From: Palsa-892 sp035295845 | Lineage (GTDB): Bacteria; Pseudomonadota; Alphaproteobacteria; Rhizobiales; Xanthobacteraceae | Length of the DNA stretch: 64,000 nt | Assembly (NCBI GenBank): GCA_035295845.1 | Contig: DATGIF010000015.1 | Coordinates: 62,001 to 126,000 of the forward strand | Direction of reading: 5' to 3' | Part shown: positions 47,030 to 54,064 of the stretch, one piece after another | Layout: the number at the start of each line of letters is the position of its first letter | Position numbering within the stretch: the stretch's first letter is position 1 | The notes under the pieces: generated by a model | Told to the model about the DNA's origin: nothing | The model's database searches: none | What the model saw: only the letters and a program-made list of their open reading frames with translations | Translations under genes and position numbers: made by a program

Positions 47030-47302
47030 CGAAATCGCGAAGGGAGGGATGCCGGCGTCAGCCACGTCAACAAGCCGCTTTTGGAAATCGGCGAGGACGA
47101 ATTCGACCGCGACACGCCGCTTCTGCCCACTTTCATGGGCTGCGACACGGCGGAATTGCGCGCGAAATTCATCGCCACCGTGCCGCTTGGGCGGCTTTCG
47201 ACGGCAGCGGACGTCGCCAACACGGCGCTGTTTCTCGCTTCCGACGAGGCCGGATTTCTCACCGGAAGCGTGGTGGAAGTCGACCGCGGCCACTGCGTTT
47301 AG
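47030..47302 (+). pseudogene. Remnant of a short-chain dehydrogenase/reductase (SDR) gene
   Basis: Directly after the isomerase stop, in the same frame, the DNA reads as SDR pieces: SHVNKPLLEIGEDEFD (the region after the NAG motif) joined to TPLLPTFMGCDTAELRAKFI, VPLGRLSTAADVANTALFLA and GFLTGSVVEVDRGHCV (the SDR C-terminus). The N-terminal NAD(P)-binding fold and the whole Ser-Tyr-Lys active-site section are missing, so a central deletion and loss of the 5' end have occurred. It probably once formed an operon with the isomerase. Confidence 0.75.
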
Positions 47303-47398
47303 GACGGTTTCACGCGTGGCGCGCGGGAAAATTGTCCCAAACTTGTCCTTTGCGTGCGCTGCGCACTCCGTATAATTTGTCGCTTAGTTTAGCGATCG

Positions 47399-47965
47399 AT
47401 GGAGGCGCCCATGGATCAGGACGGTCAGGCTGCGGAAGAGCGGCGCCCGTCGCCGCTGAAGGAGGCGGTGCGGGCTGCGCGCATCGAGGCCGCCGAGCGC
47501 TCGGCGGTCGTCGTCGAATTGCGCGACGCCGAAGCCGCGCGGCTTGAAATCCTGAATGAGGCGCTCGACCCCATTTTCCGCGATATTCCGGCCGAGCATG
47601 CCGATCTCTTCGATCGCGGCCTGTCGCAAGGCTCGGTGCCGCGGTTGTGGATCGACATGGTCACGCATGTCGCCATGGGCCGCGACAAGCGTACCTATCG
47701 CCTGGTGAACGACGCGGCCTACGGCCGCCGGGTGCTCGCCGAGTCGACCGAGACCGGCCCGATCGTCGAGGCGGTGACGCGCTATGTGGCGCGCCGCCTG
47801 ATCGCGCGCGAACAGGCGCTTTCCCTGCCAGCGGAAGCCCTGCAACCGAAGCAGGAGGCATCGGCGCCGCCGCGCTCGCGCGGAGAAACCGCGCTGAGCT
47901 TTATCCTCGGTATCGTCGTGGGCGCCATCGGACTCTTCGCGCTCGGCGTCTACCTCACGCGTTGA
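47399..47965 (+). CDS. Conserved hypothetical protein with C-terminal membrane anchor
   Basis: A 188-aa protein with a charged helical N-terminus (KEAVRAARIEAAERSAVVVE), a conserved middle (VPRLWIDMVTHVAMGRDKRT) and a single C-terminal membrane helix (FILGIVVGAIGLFALGVYL). I recall similar tail-anchored proteins in rhizobia without a known role. The start is either 47399 or 47411. It overlaps the convergent metallophosphoesterase gene end by 11 bp. Confidence 0.65.
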   Translation: MEAPMDQDGQAAEERRPSPLKEAVRAARIEAAERSAVVVELRDAEAARLEILNEALDPIFRDIPAEHADLFDRGLSQGSVPRLWIDMVTHVAMGRDKRTYRLVNDAAYGRRVLAESTETGPIVEAVTRYVARRLIAREQALSLPAEALQPKQEASAPPRSRGETALSFILGIVVGAIGLFALGVYLTR

Positions 47966-48851
47966 GCGCGGGGAAGAGCTTCTTCTTTCCGAGCGAGACG
48001 ATCTTGCCGTCCGGCGAAAAGCCGCGGCTTTCCATCTCGCACGACCAGCCGCCGGGTGCGCCGCCGATGCGATAAAGATTGTAGGCGCCGCCGCCGCGCG
48101 GGTCGCCGGGCGCCGCCGAGGCGGAAGGCACCTGCACCACCGGAACCGGCTTGCCGTTGCCCGCGATTTGGTTCACGGCGGCGATGTGATCGTGCCCCGA
48201 CAGCACGAGTTCGGCGCCATAGAGCGCAAGCGTTTCACGAAATCCGGCGGCATCCTCCAATCGCTTCAGCCATGCGCGGTCGCCCGCCGGAGGATGATGA
48301 ATGAGAATTGCGCGGAAGGCTTTTTCTTTCGCGAGCGCTGCAAGCATGATGGCGAGGCGATCGAGCTGCGCGGAGCCGAGCCGGCCGGAAGCGAAAAAGG
48401 GAAGCGTCGGCACCGCGCTCGAAAGCCCGACGAGCGCGAGCGGCCCGCGCCGGCGCAGAAAGGGGAACGGCGTGTTGTGGCCGTCGTCGCCCGCGAGATA
48501 TTCGCTCCAGGTGGAAAGATATAGGCCGTTGGTCGCGCGCACATAGGCGTCGTGATTGCCAGGGATCACGCTCACGCGCTTTCCGTCGCCGAGGCGGGCG
48601 AGAAATTGGCGGCCGCCCTCGAATTCGGCGGCAAGCGAGAGATTGGCAAGGTCGCCAGTGACGGCGATATGATCGGGCGCCTGCGCCAGGAGATCGGCCA
48701 CCAGCGCGTCGAGCGTGTCGCGCCGGTGATGGGCGCCGCGCCGGAGCTTCCAGTTGAGATAGCCGGTGATCCGTTTGCCGATCAGTTCAACAAGTCGCGG
48801 CTCCGGCAGCGGCGGAATGTGCGGATCGGAAAGGTGCGCGAGGACGAACAT
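47955..48851 (-). CDS. Calcineurin-like metallophosphoesterase
   Basis: A 298-aa phosphoesterase. Metal-binding motifs appear in order: LAHLSDPHIPPLP (D-x-H), AVTGDLANLS (GD), VIPGNHDAYV (GNHD), ILIHHPP (H) and LSGHDHIAA (GHxH). No signal peptide, so it is cytoplasmic. It may act on cyclic nucleotides (Icc/CpdA-like) or other phosphodiesters. It is separated by 4 bp from mbfA upstream on the minus strand. Confidence 0.88.
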   Translation of the reverse strand: MFVLAHLSDPHIPPLPEPRLVELIGKRITGYLNWKLRRGAHHRRDTLDALVADLLAQAPDHIAVTGDLANLSLAAEFEGGRQFLARLGDGKRVSVIPGNHDAYVRATNGLYLSTWSEYLAGDDGHNTPFPFLRRRGPLALVGLSSAVPTLPFFASGRLGSAQLDRLAIMLAALAKEKAFRAILIHHPPAGDRAWLKRLEDAAGFRETLALYGAELVLSGHDHIAAVNQIAGNGKPVPVVQVPSASAAPGDPRGGGAYNLYRIGGAPGGWSCEMESRGFSPDGKIVSLGKKKLFPALNA

Positions 48852-48855
48852 CGGC

Positions 48856-49812
48856 TCACGAACTTCCGATCAGGATCCCCACGATGAAAACGAGCGCGCC
48901 GCCGACCAGCACCTGAAAGGCGGCGGCCAGCAGCGTCGTGTCCATGTAGCGCCAGCGGATCCAGGAGATCACCGCGAGTTCGATCGCGACCACGGCGAAG
49001 GAAACGCTCGTCGCGGTCCAGAAACTGGGAATGAGATAGGGCAGCGTGTGGCCGAGGCCGCCGATCGTGGTCATGCCGCCGGTGACGATGCCGCGGATCA
49101 CCGGCGCGCCGCGGCCGGTGAGCGAGCCGTCATCGGAGAGCGCCTCGGCGAAGGCCATGGAAATGCCGGCGCCGAGCGAGGCGGCCATGCCGACGAGAAA
49201 GGTTTGCCAGGTACTGTGGGTGGCAAAAGCCGCGGCGAAGAGAGGGGCGAGCGTGGACACCGAGCCGTCCATGAGGCCGGCGAGCCCCGGTTGCACATAT
49301 TGCAGCATGAACATGCGCTTGGCGGCGGTTTCTTCCTTGCCGCGCGCTTCCGTGGTGAGGATCTCCGCGTTCAGCTTCTCGGCGAGGTCCTCATGCTGGT
49401 CCTCGATCTCGGCAAGCTGGTCGAGGAGTTCGCGCACGGAAGCGTCGCGCGCGGACTTCGCCGCCCGGCGGTAGAAATTCGCGGCCTCGTATTCCATGTT
49501 GGCGGCGTATTTGCGCACCTCGTCGAGGCCGAGCGGGCGCACGAGCCATAGCGGCTTGTGGCGCACGAAGCCCTTCACGTCGTGGCGGCGGATGAGCGGC
49601 AGATATTCGCCGAACTTCTTGCGGTAAAGATCGAACAGCATGCCGCGGTGGCGCACCTCTTCCTCTGCCATCTCGTCGAACACCTTGGCCGACGCGGGAT
49701 ATTGTTCGCGCAAGCCATCGGCGAATCCGCGATAGATGCGGCTGTCTTCTTCCTCATTGGTGATCGCGAGCGCGAGGATTTCCCGTTCGGTCAGGTCGGC
49801 GAAACGTTTCAT
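48856..49812 (-). CDS. mbfA: Membrane-bound ferritin/iron exporter MbfA
   Basis: A 318-aa fusion of an N-terminal rubrerythrin-like four-helix domain and a C-terminal VIT1/CCC1 membrane domain. The first holds iron ligands in NEEEDSRIYRGF, AEEEVRHRGMLF, YEAANFYRRAA and EIEDQHEDLAEK. The second has LMDGSVSTLAPLFAAAF and GISMAFAEALSDDGS with several helices after it. MbfA of Bradyrhizobium and Agrobacterium exports iron and is repressed by Irr when iron is low. The start is at MKRFADL (49812). It diverges from the NUDIX gene. Confidence 0.9.
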   Translation of the reverse strand: MKRFADLTEREILALAITNEEEDSRIYRGFADGLREQYPASAKVFDEMAEEEVRHRGMLFDLYRKKFGEYLPLIRRHDVKGFVRHKPLWLVRPLGLDEVRKYAANMEYEAANFYRRAAKSARDASVRELLDQLAEIEDQHEDLAEKLNAEILTTEARGKEETAAKRMFMLQYVQPGLAGLMDGSVSTLAPLFAAAFATHSTWQTFLVGMAASLGAGISMAFAEALSDDGSLTGRGAPVIRGIVTGGMTTIGGLGHTLPYLIPSFWTATSVSFAVVAIELAVISWIRWRYMDTTLLAAAFQVLVGGALVFIVGILIGSS

Positions 49813-49914
49813 GGCTGGCTGCTCTCGGCTTTGTTGGCTTGCCAAACGCCCTGTTCATAACGCGGAAACGCGAAAGCCGATAGGATCGGCCGGCGAATCG
49901 TGGAAAACAGCCGG

Positions 49915-50358
49915 ATGATCCGCGGGCTCCTGCACTTTTACTGGCGCTTCGCGCGCGGCATGACGCTGGGCGTGCGGGGCGTAGTGTTTGACGCCGGCGG
50001 CAAGGTGTTTCTGGTCCGCCACGGCTACACGCCGGGCTGGCATTTCCCTGGCGGCGGGGTCGAGGCGGGCGAGACCTTGGTCGAAGCGCTCGCGCGCGAA
50101 CTCGAAGAGGAAGGAAACATCCGGCTCGCCGGCACGCCGCTCCTGCACGGCGTTTTTCAAAACAGCGCCCACAAACGCGATCATATTGCGGTGTTCGTGG
50201 TGCGCGAATTTGAATGGCCGGGGCCGCCCGCGCCGAGGTGGGAAATTCCGGAAGCGGGGTTCTTTCCTCTCGACAAGCTTCCGCTCGAAACCAGCGAAGG
50301 CACGCGGCGGCGGCTGGAAGAGATTTTATACGGCGCGCCGGTCAGCGCGTCCTGGTGA
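49915..50358 (+). CDS. NUDIX hydrolase
   Basis: A 147-aa protein starting MIRGLLHFYWRFARGMTLGV. The NUDIX box is GGGVEAGETLVEALARELEE with EGN following, matching G-x5-E-x7-R-E-x-x-E-E-x-G. It hydrolyses a nucleoside diphosphate linked to another group; the substrate is not readable. A GTG at 49900 is an alternative start. Its 3' end overlaps the convergent glutathionyl-hydroquinone reductase gene by 33 bp. Confidence 0.85.
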   Translation: MIRGLLHFYWRFARGMTLGVRGVVFDAGGKVFLVRHGYTPGWHFPGGGVEAGETLVEALARELEEEGNIRLAGTPLLHGVFQNSAHKRDHIAVFVVREFEWPGPPAPRWEIPEAGFFPLDKLPLETSEGTRRRLEEILYGAPVSASW

Positions 50359-51345
50359 GGGCTTCGTTGCAAAGCGCGCACGGTCGTGCGGCGCGTCGAG
50401 TTTGATCTCGGGCCCCAGCGGCACGATGCGGGTCGGATTGATTTGCGGATGGCTCATATAATAGTGCCGCTTGATGTGCTCGAAATTCACCGTCCCGGCG
50501 ACGCCCGGCACCTGATAAAGCTCGCGCAGATAATTCGATAGGTTCGGATAGTCGGCAATGCGGCGAAGATTGCACTTGAAGTGGCCGACATAGACCGGAT
50601 CGAAACGTACGAGCGTGGTGAACAGCCGCCAATCGGCTTCGGTCAGGCGCTCGCCCGCGAGATAACGCTGGCGCGATAGCCGCTCTTCGATCTCGTCGAG
50701 GGCCGCGAACAGTTCGCGGAACGCCTCCTCATAGGCTTCCTGCGCGGTGGCAAAGCCCGTGCGATAGACGCCGTTGTTGACGGACTTGTAGACGCGATCG
50801 TTGATCGCATCGATCTCGCCGCGCAGCTCCTTCGGGTAATAATCTTCGCGGGCGTCGGTGAATTTGTCGAAGGCCGAATTGAACATGCGGATGATTTCCG
50901 ACGACTCATTATTGACGATGGTCTTCCGCTCCTTGTCCCACAGCACCGGCACGGTGACGCGGCCCGAATAGCGCGGCTCCGCGAGCAGATAGATTTCGTA
51001 GAGGCGCTCCTTGCCGTTCACGCTGTCGCGGATCGCACCGGGAAAATTCGAGAACACCCAGCCCTCGCTTCCCATCAAGGGATCGACGATCGAAATCGAG
51101 ACGGCTGCTTCGAGCCTCTTCAGCTTGCGGAAGATAAGCGTGCGGTGCGCCCAGGGGCAGGCAAGCGAAACGTAAAGATGATAGCGGCCAGACGCGGCCT
51201 CGAATCCGCCTTGGCCGCTCGGGCCGGGAGCGCCATCGGCCGTCACCCAGTTGCGGAAATGCGAATCCTTGCGAACGAAACGGCCGCCGGTCGACTTGGT
51301 GTCGTACCATTGGTCCTGCCAGACGCCGTCGACGAGAAGGCCCAT
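50326..51345 (-). CDS. Glutathionyl-hydroquinone reductase (Xi-class GST)
   Basis: A 339-aa protein of the ECM4/YqjG/PcpF family. The catalytic Cys is in SLACPWAHRTLIFRKL. Other family signatures are NNESSEIIRMFNSAFD, YKSVNNGVYRTGFATAQEAY and FKCNLRRIADYPNLSNYLRE with PGVAGTVNFEHIKRHYY. It removes glutathione from glutathionyl-hydroquinones and protects against quinones. The start at 51345 gives the usual MGLLVDGVWQDQWYDT. Stand-alone gene. Confidence 0.92.
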   Translation of the reverse strand: MGLLVDGVWQDQWYDTKSTGGRFVRKDSHFRNWVTADGAPGPSGQGGFEAASGRYHLYVSLACPWAHRTLIFRKLKRLEAAVSISIVDPLMGSEGWVFSNFPGAIRDSVNGKERLYEIYLLAEPRYSGRVTVPVLWDKERKTIVNNESSEIIRMFNSAFDKFTDAREDYYPKELRGEIDAINDRVYKSVNNGVYRTGFATAQEAYEEAFRELFAALDEIEERLSRQRYLAGERLTEADWRLFTTLVRFDPVYVGHFKCNLRRIADYPNLSNYLRELYQVPGVAGTVNFEHIKRHYYMSHPQINPTRIVPLGPEIKLDAPHDRARFATKPSPGRADRRAV

Positions 51346-51447
51346 GTCTCAATTCCTTGCCGTGCTTCTCTCATGTAGGCGCGGTTCTGGCGAGCGGAAG
51401 CGGCGCAGGGCCGCTATGCGCGGTGGATTCGCGCGCGGCGCCGTGAT

Positions 51448-51993
51448 ATGCGGCGCGGCCCGCGGAGCAACACCTTGTCCGATCTTTCCCTCACCATTTT
51501 GCCCGAGCAGCCCGAAGACGACCCGGCGATCGAGAAACTTTACGAGCGCACCTTCGGTCCCGGCCGCTTCGCGCGCTCGGCCTATCGCTTGCGCGAAGAC
51601 GCCGAGCACCGGCGCGAACTTTCCTTCACCGCACGGATCGGCACCTTGCTCGTGGGCTCGGTGCGGCTCACGCCCGTCCGCATCGGCGAGGCGTCTGCGT
51701 TGCTGCTTGGGCCGCTCACGGTCGAGCCGCCCTTTCGCGCGCACGGCATTGGTGCTGCCCTGATCGAGGCTTCGCTTGCCGCCGCGAAGAAGGCGGGCGC
51801 GCGGCTTGTGCTTCTCGTTGGCGACGAGCCCTATTACGGGCGCCTCGGCTTCAAGAAGGTCCCGCGCGGCCAGGTGAAGCTGCCGGGTCCGGTCGATCCG
51901 GAACGGGTGTTGATCGCGGAGTTGGCCGACGGCGCATCCGCCAATATTGCGGGGCTCGTGCGTCCCGATTGGACGGCGGCGAAGCCGGTTTGA
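51448..51993 (+). CDS. GNAT-family N-acetyltransferase
   Basis: A 181-aa acyltransferase. The acetyl-CoA pyrophosphate loop is in LLGPLTVEPPFRAHGIGAAL, with the GEPYYGRLGF-like DEPYYGRLGFKKVPRGQ and the N-terminal IEKLYERTFGPGRFARSAYR. This pattern matches the YhbS-like GNAT subgroup. The substrate is unknown. The start may be the TTG ten codons in. It ends 1 bp before the convergent operon's last stop at 51995. Confidence 0.82.
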   Translation: MRRGPRSNTLSDLSLTILPEQPEDDPAIEKLYERTFGPGRFARSAYRLREDAEHRRELSFTARIGTLLVGSVRLTPVRIGEASALLLGPLTVEPPFRAHGIGAALIEASLAAAKKAGARLVLLVGDEPYYGRLGFKKVPRGQVKLPGPVDPERVLIAELADGASANIAGLVRPDWTAAKPV

Positions 51994-51994
51994 A

Positions 51995-54055
51995 TTACCG
52001 TCCTTCGCGCGCCCAGGCGGCGGCAACGCCGGCAAGCAGGATCAACAGTCCCGATAATCCGGCAAAGAGCGGAAACAGCCCGAGGCCGCGCAGCGTGCTT
52101 GCCTCGCGCATCTTGAGGCCGAGCCAGTCGGCGCCGGCGAAACGCTCGCCCGAGCGCACGCCGACAACATGCGGCGCCGGAGCGCCCAGCTCGTCGATGC
52201 GCCAGACGCCGCCGCCCGTGGCGCTGGTGAGCGGCTCGACGACTTCCTTGGTGCTTGTCACCTCGGCGTATTCGCGCGGATTGATCGGCCCGACATTGAC
52301 GAGGGCGGTGAGCGTGCCGTCGGTCGCGCGCCAGAGACCCAGCTCGGAAGCGGGCGTCGCCGCGCGGTAGACGCCGGGTTCGGCGAGTGCGAGATCAATC
52401 GCGCGCGTCACGCCCGAGGGCGTGGTCACGGTGACCGGCACCGCCTCGTCCTGCATGGTGCGGCGCTCGATCATCAGTTCGCCGCCCTGCACCGAGAGAA
52501 GCAGCCGCTCCTCCTCGAGTTCCGGCTGCTTCATCAGCCAATGCGACAGCCGCCGCAGGAGATCCAGGTGCGGCCCTCCGCCCTCGAAGCCGCGCGCCCA
52601 CAGCCAGATGTGATCGGAGAGAAGAAGCGCCACGCGCCCGTCGCCATAGCGCGAAAGCACCAACAGCGGATTGTCGTCCGGCCCGCTCATCAGCGCGGTG
52701 CCTCGTTCGGCCCGCGCGTTGATCAGGCGAAACCAGTGGCTCCAGTGCGGCGGATTGAAATCGGCGCCCGGGAGCGCGCGGGTGACAGGATGGCGCTTGC
52801 CCGCGTCGGTGAGGCGCGGCTGGAAGGGTGCCTCCGTCAGATTGCCGGTCGGCTCCGCCGGCAGGAGCGTTTCGAGCGGCGAGTGGAAGATCGAATTGGG
52901 GCTCGCATAGTCGGCGCCGGCGGCGACCAGCACCGCGCCGCCGTCGCGCACGTAGTTCACGATGTTGTCGAAATAAATGATCGGCAGCACGCCCTGCTGC
53001 GCGTAGCGGTCGAAGATGATGAGCTGGAACTCCTTGATCTTCTGCTGGAACAGCTCGCGCGTGGGGAAGGCGATCAGCGACAGTTCGTTGATCGGCGTGC
53101 CGTCCTGCTTTTCCGGCGGCCGCAGGATGGTGAAATGGACGAGATCGACATTGGCGTCGGATTTGAGCAGGTTTCGCCAGGTGCGTTCGCCCGAATGCGG
53201 CTCGCCGGAGACGAGGAGCACGCGAAGTTTCTCGCGCACGCCTTCGACGGTCAGCGCCGCGCGGTTGTTGAGCGGCGTGATCTCGCCGGCGAGCGGGGCG
53301 GCCTCGATCTCGATGATGTTGGCGCCGGCATGGGTGATCTCGACCTCGACCTGCGCCGGTTCGCCTGCGATCACCGCGGGGCGAGCGACGACTTCGCCGT
53401 CGCGGCGCACGGTGACGTCGACGCGCGCGCCCTTTTCGGCGCCTTCGTCCTCGACGCGATAGCCGATCGTCTGCCGCTGCCCGACGATGCCGAAACGCGG
53501 AGTGGCGGTGAGCGCGACGCGGCGGTCGCGTTCGCCCTCGTGGCCGGTGATCAGCGCGTGCACCGGCGCTTCGAAACCAAGCATCGAGGCCTCGGGCACG
53601 TCGTGAACGCGGCCGTCGGTGACGAGGATCGCGCCCGCGACGCGCTCCGGCGGCACGTCGGAAAGCGCGGTCGCGAGCGCCGAGAAGAGGCGCGTGCCAT
53701 CGGCCTCGCTGTCGTTCCCCGCATCGACCGTGCGCACTTCGAGGCCGGGAATCTTCGCGAGCTTTTCCGCGAGCGCCGCGCGCGCTTCCTCCGCGACCTT
53801 ATCGCGGTCGCCGAAGCGCTGGCTCGCGCTCTTGTCGATGACGACGGCGACGACAGACGAGAGCGGTTCGCGGTCCTCGCGGGTGAAGGACGGGTTGGCA
53901 AGCGCAAGCACGGCAAGGAGGAGCGCGATTGCCCGCAGATACGAGCCGCGCGAGCGCGAAACCAGCAAAAGCCCCGCGACCACCGCGACCGCGAGCGCCG
54001 CCGCGATCAGCGCCGGAAGCGGCAGCAAGGGGTCGAAGGTCAAGCCATAGCCCAT
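51995..54055 (-). CDS. Membrane protein with glutamine-amidotransferase-like domain
   Basis: A 686-aa protein with two N-terminal membrane helices (LIAAALAVAVVAGLLLVS and AIALLLAVLALANPSF), a VWA-like part (VVAVVIDKSASQRFGDRDKV), a receiver of GATase-1-like fold (LIIFDRYAQQGVLPIIYFDN, GGAVLVAAGADYASP) and a C-terminal helix. It is the last gene of the MoxR-DUF58-DUF4159 operon, 9 bp after the DUF4159 gene. Its job is probably in envelope or complex assembly with the MoxR ATPase; details are unknown. Confidence 0.82.
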   Translation of the reverse strand: MGYGLTFDPLLPLPALIAAALAVAVVAGLLLVSRSRGSYLRAIALLLAVLALANPSFTREDREPLSSVVAVVIDKSASQRFGDRDKVAEEARAALAEKLAKIPGLEVRTVDAGNDSEADGTRLFSALATALSDVPPERVAGAILVTDGRVHDVPEASMLGFEAPVHALITGHEGERDRRVALTATPRFGIVGQRQTIGYRVEDEGAEKGARVDVTVRRDGEVVARPAVIAGEPAQVEVEITHAGANIIEIEAAPLAGEITPLNNRAALTVEGVREKLRVLLVSGEPHSGERTWRNLLKSDANVDLVHFTILRPPEKQDGTPINELSLIAFPTRELFQQKIKEFQLIIFDRYAQQGVLPIIYFDNIVNYVRDGGAVLVAAGADYASPNSIFHSPLETLLPAEPTGNLTEAPFQPRLTDAGKRHPVTRALPGADFNPPHWSHWFRLINARAERGTALMSGPDDNPLLVLSRYGDGRVALLLSDHIWLWARGFEGGGPHLDLLRRLSHWLMKQPELEEERLLLSVQGGELMIERRTMQDEAVPVTVTTPSGVTRAIDLALAEPGVYRAATPASELGLWRATDGTLTALVNVGPINPREYAEVTSTKEVVEPLTSATGGGVWRIDELGAPAPHVVGVRSGERFAGADWLGLKMREASTLRGLGLFPLFAGLSGLLILLAGVAAAWAREGR

Positions 54056-54064
54056 GCCCGTTTC

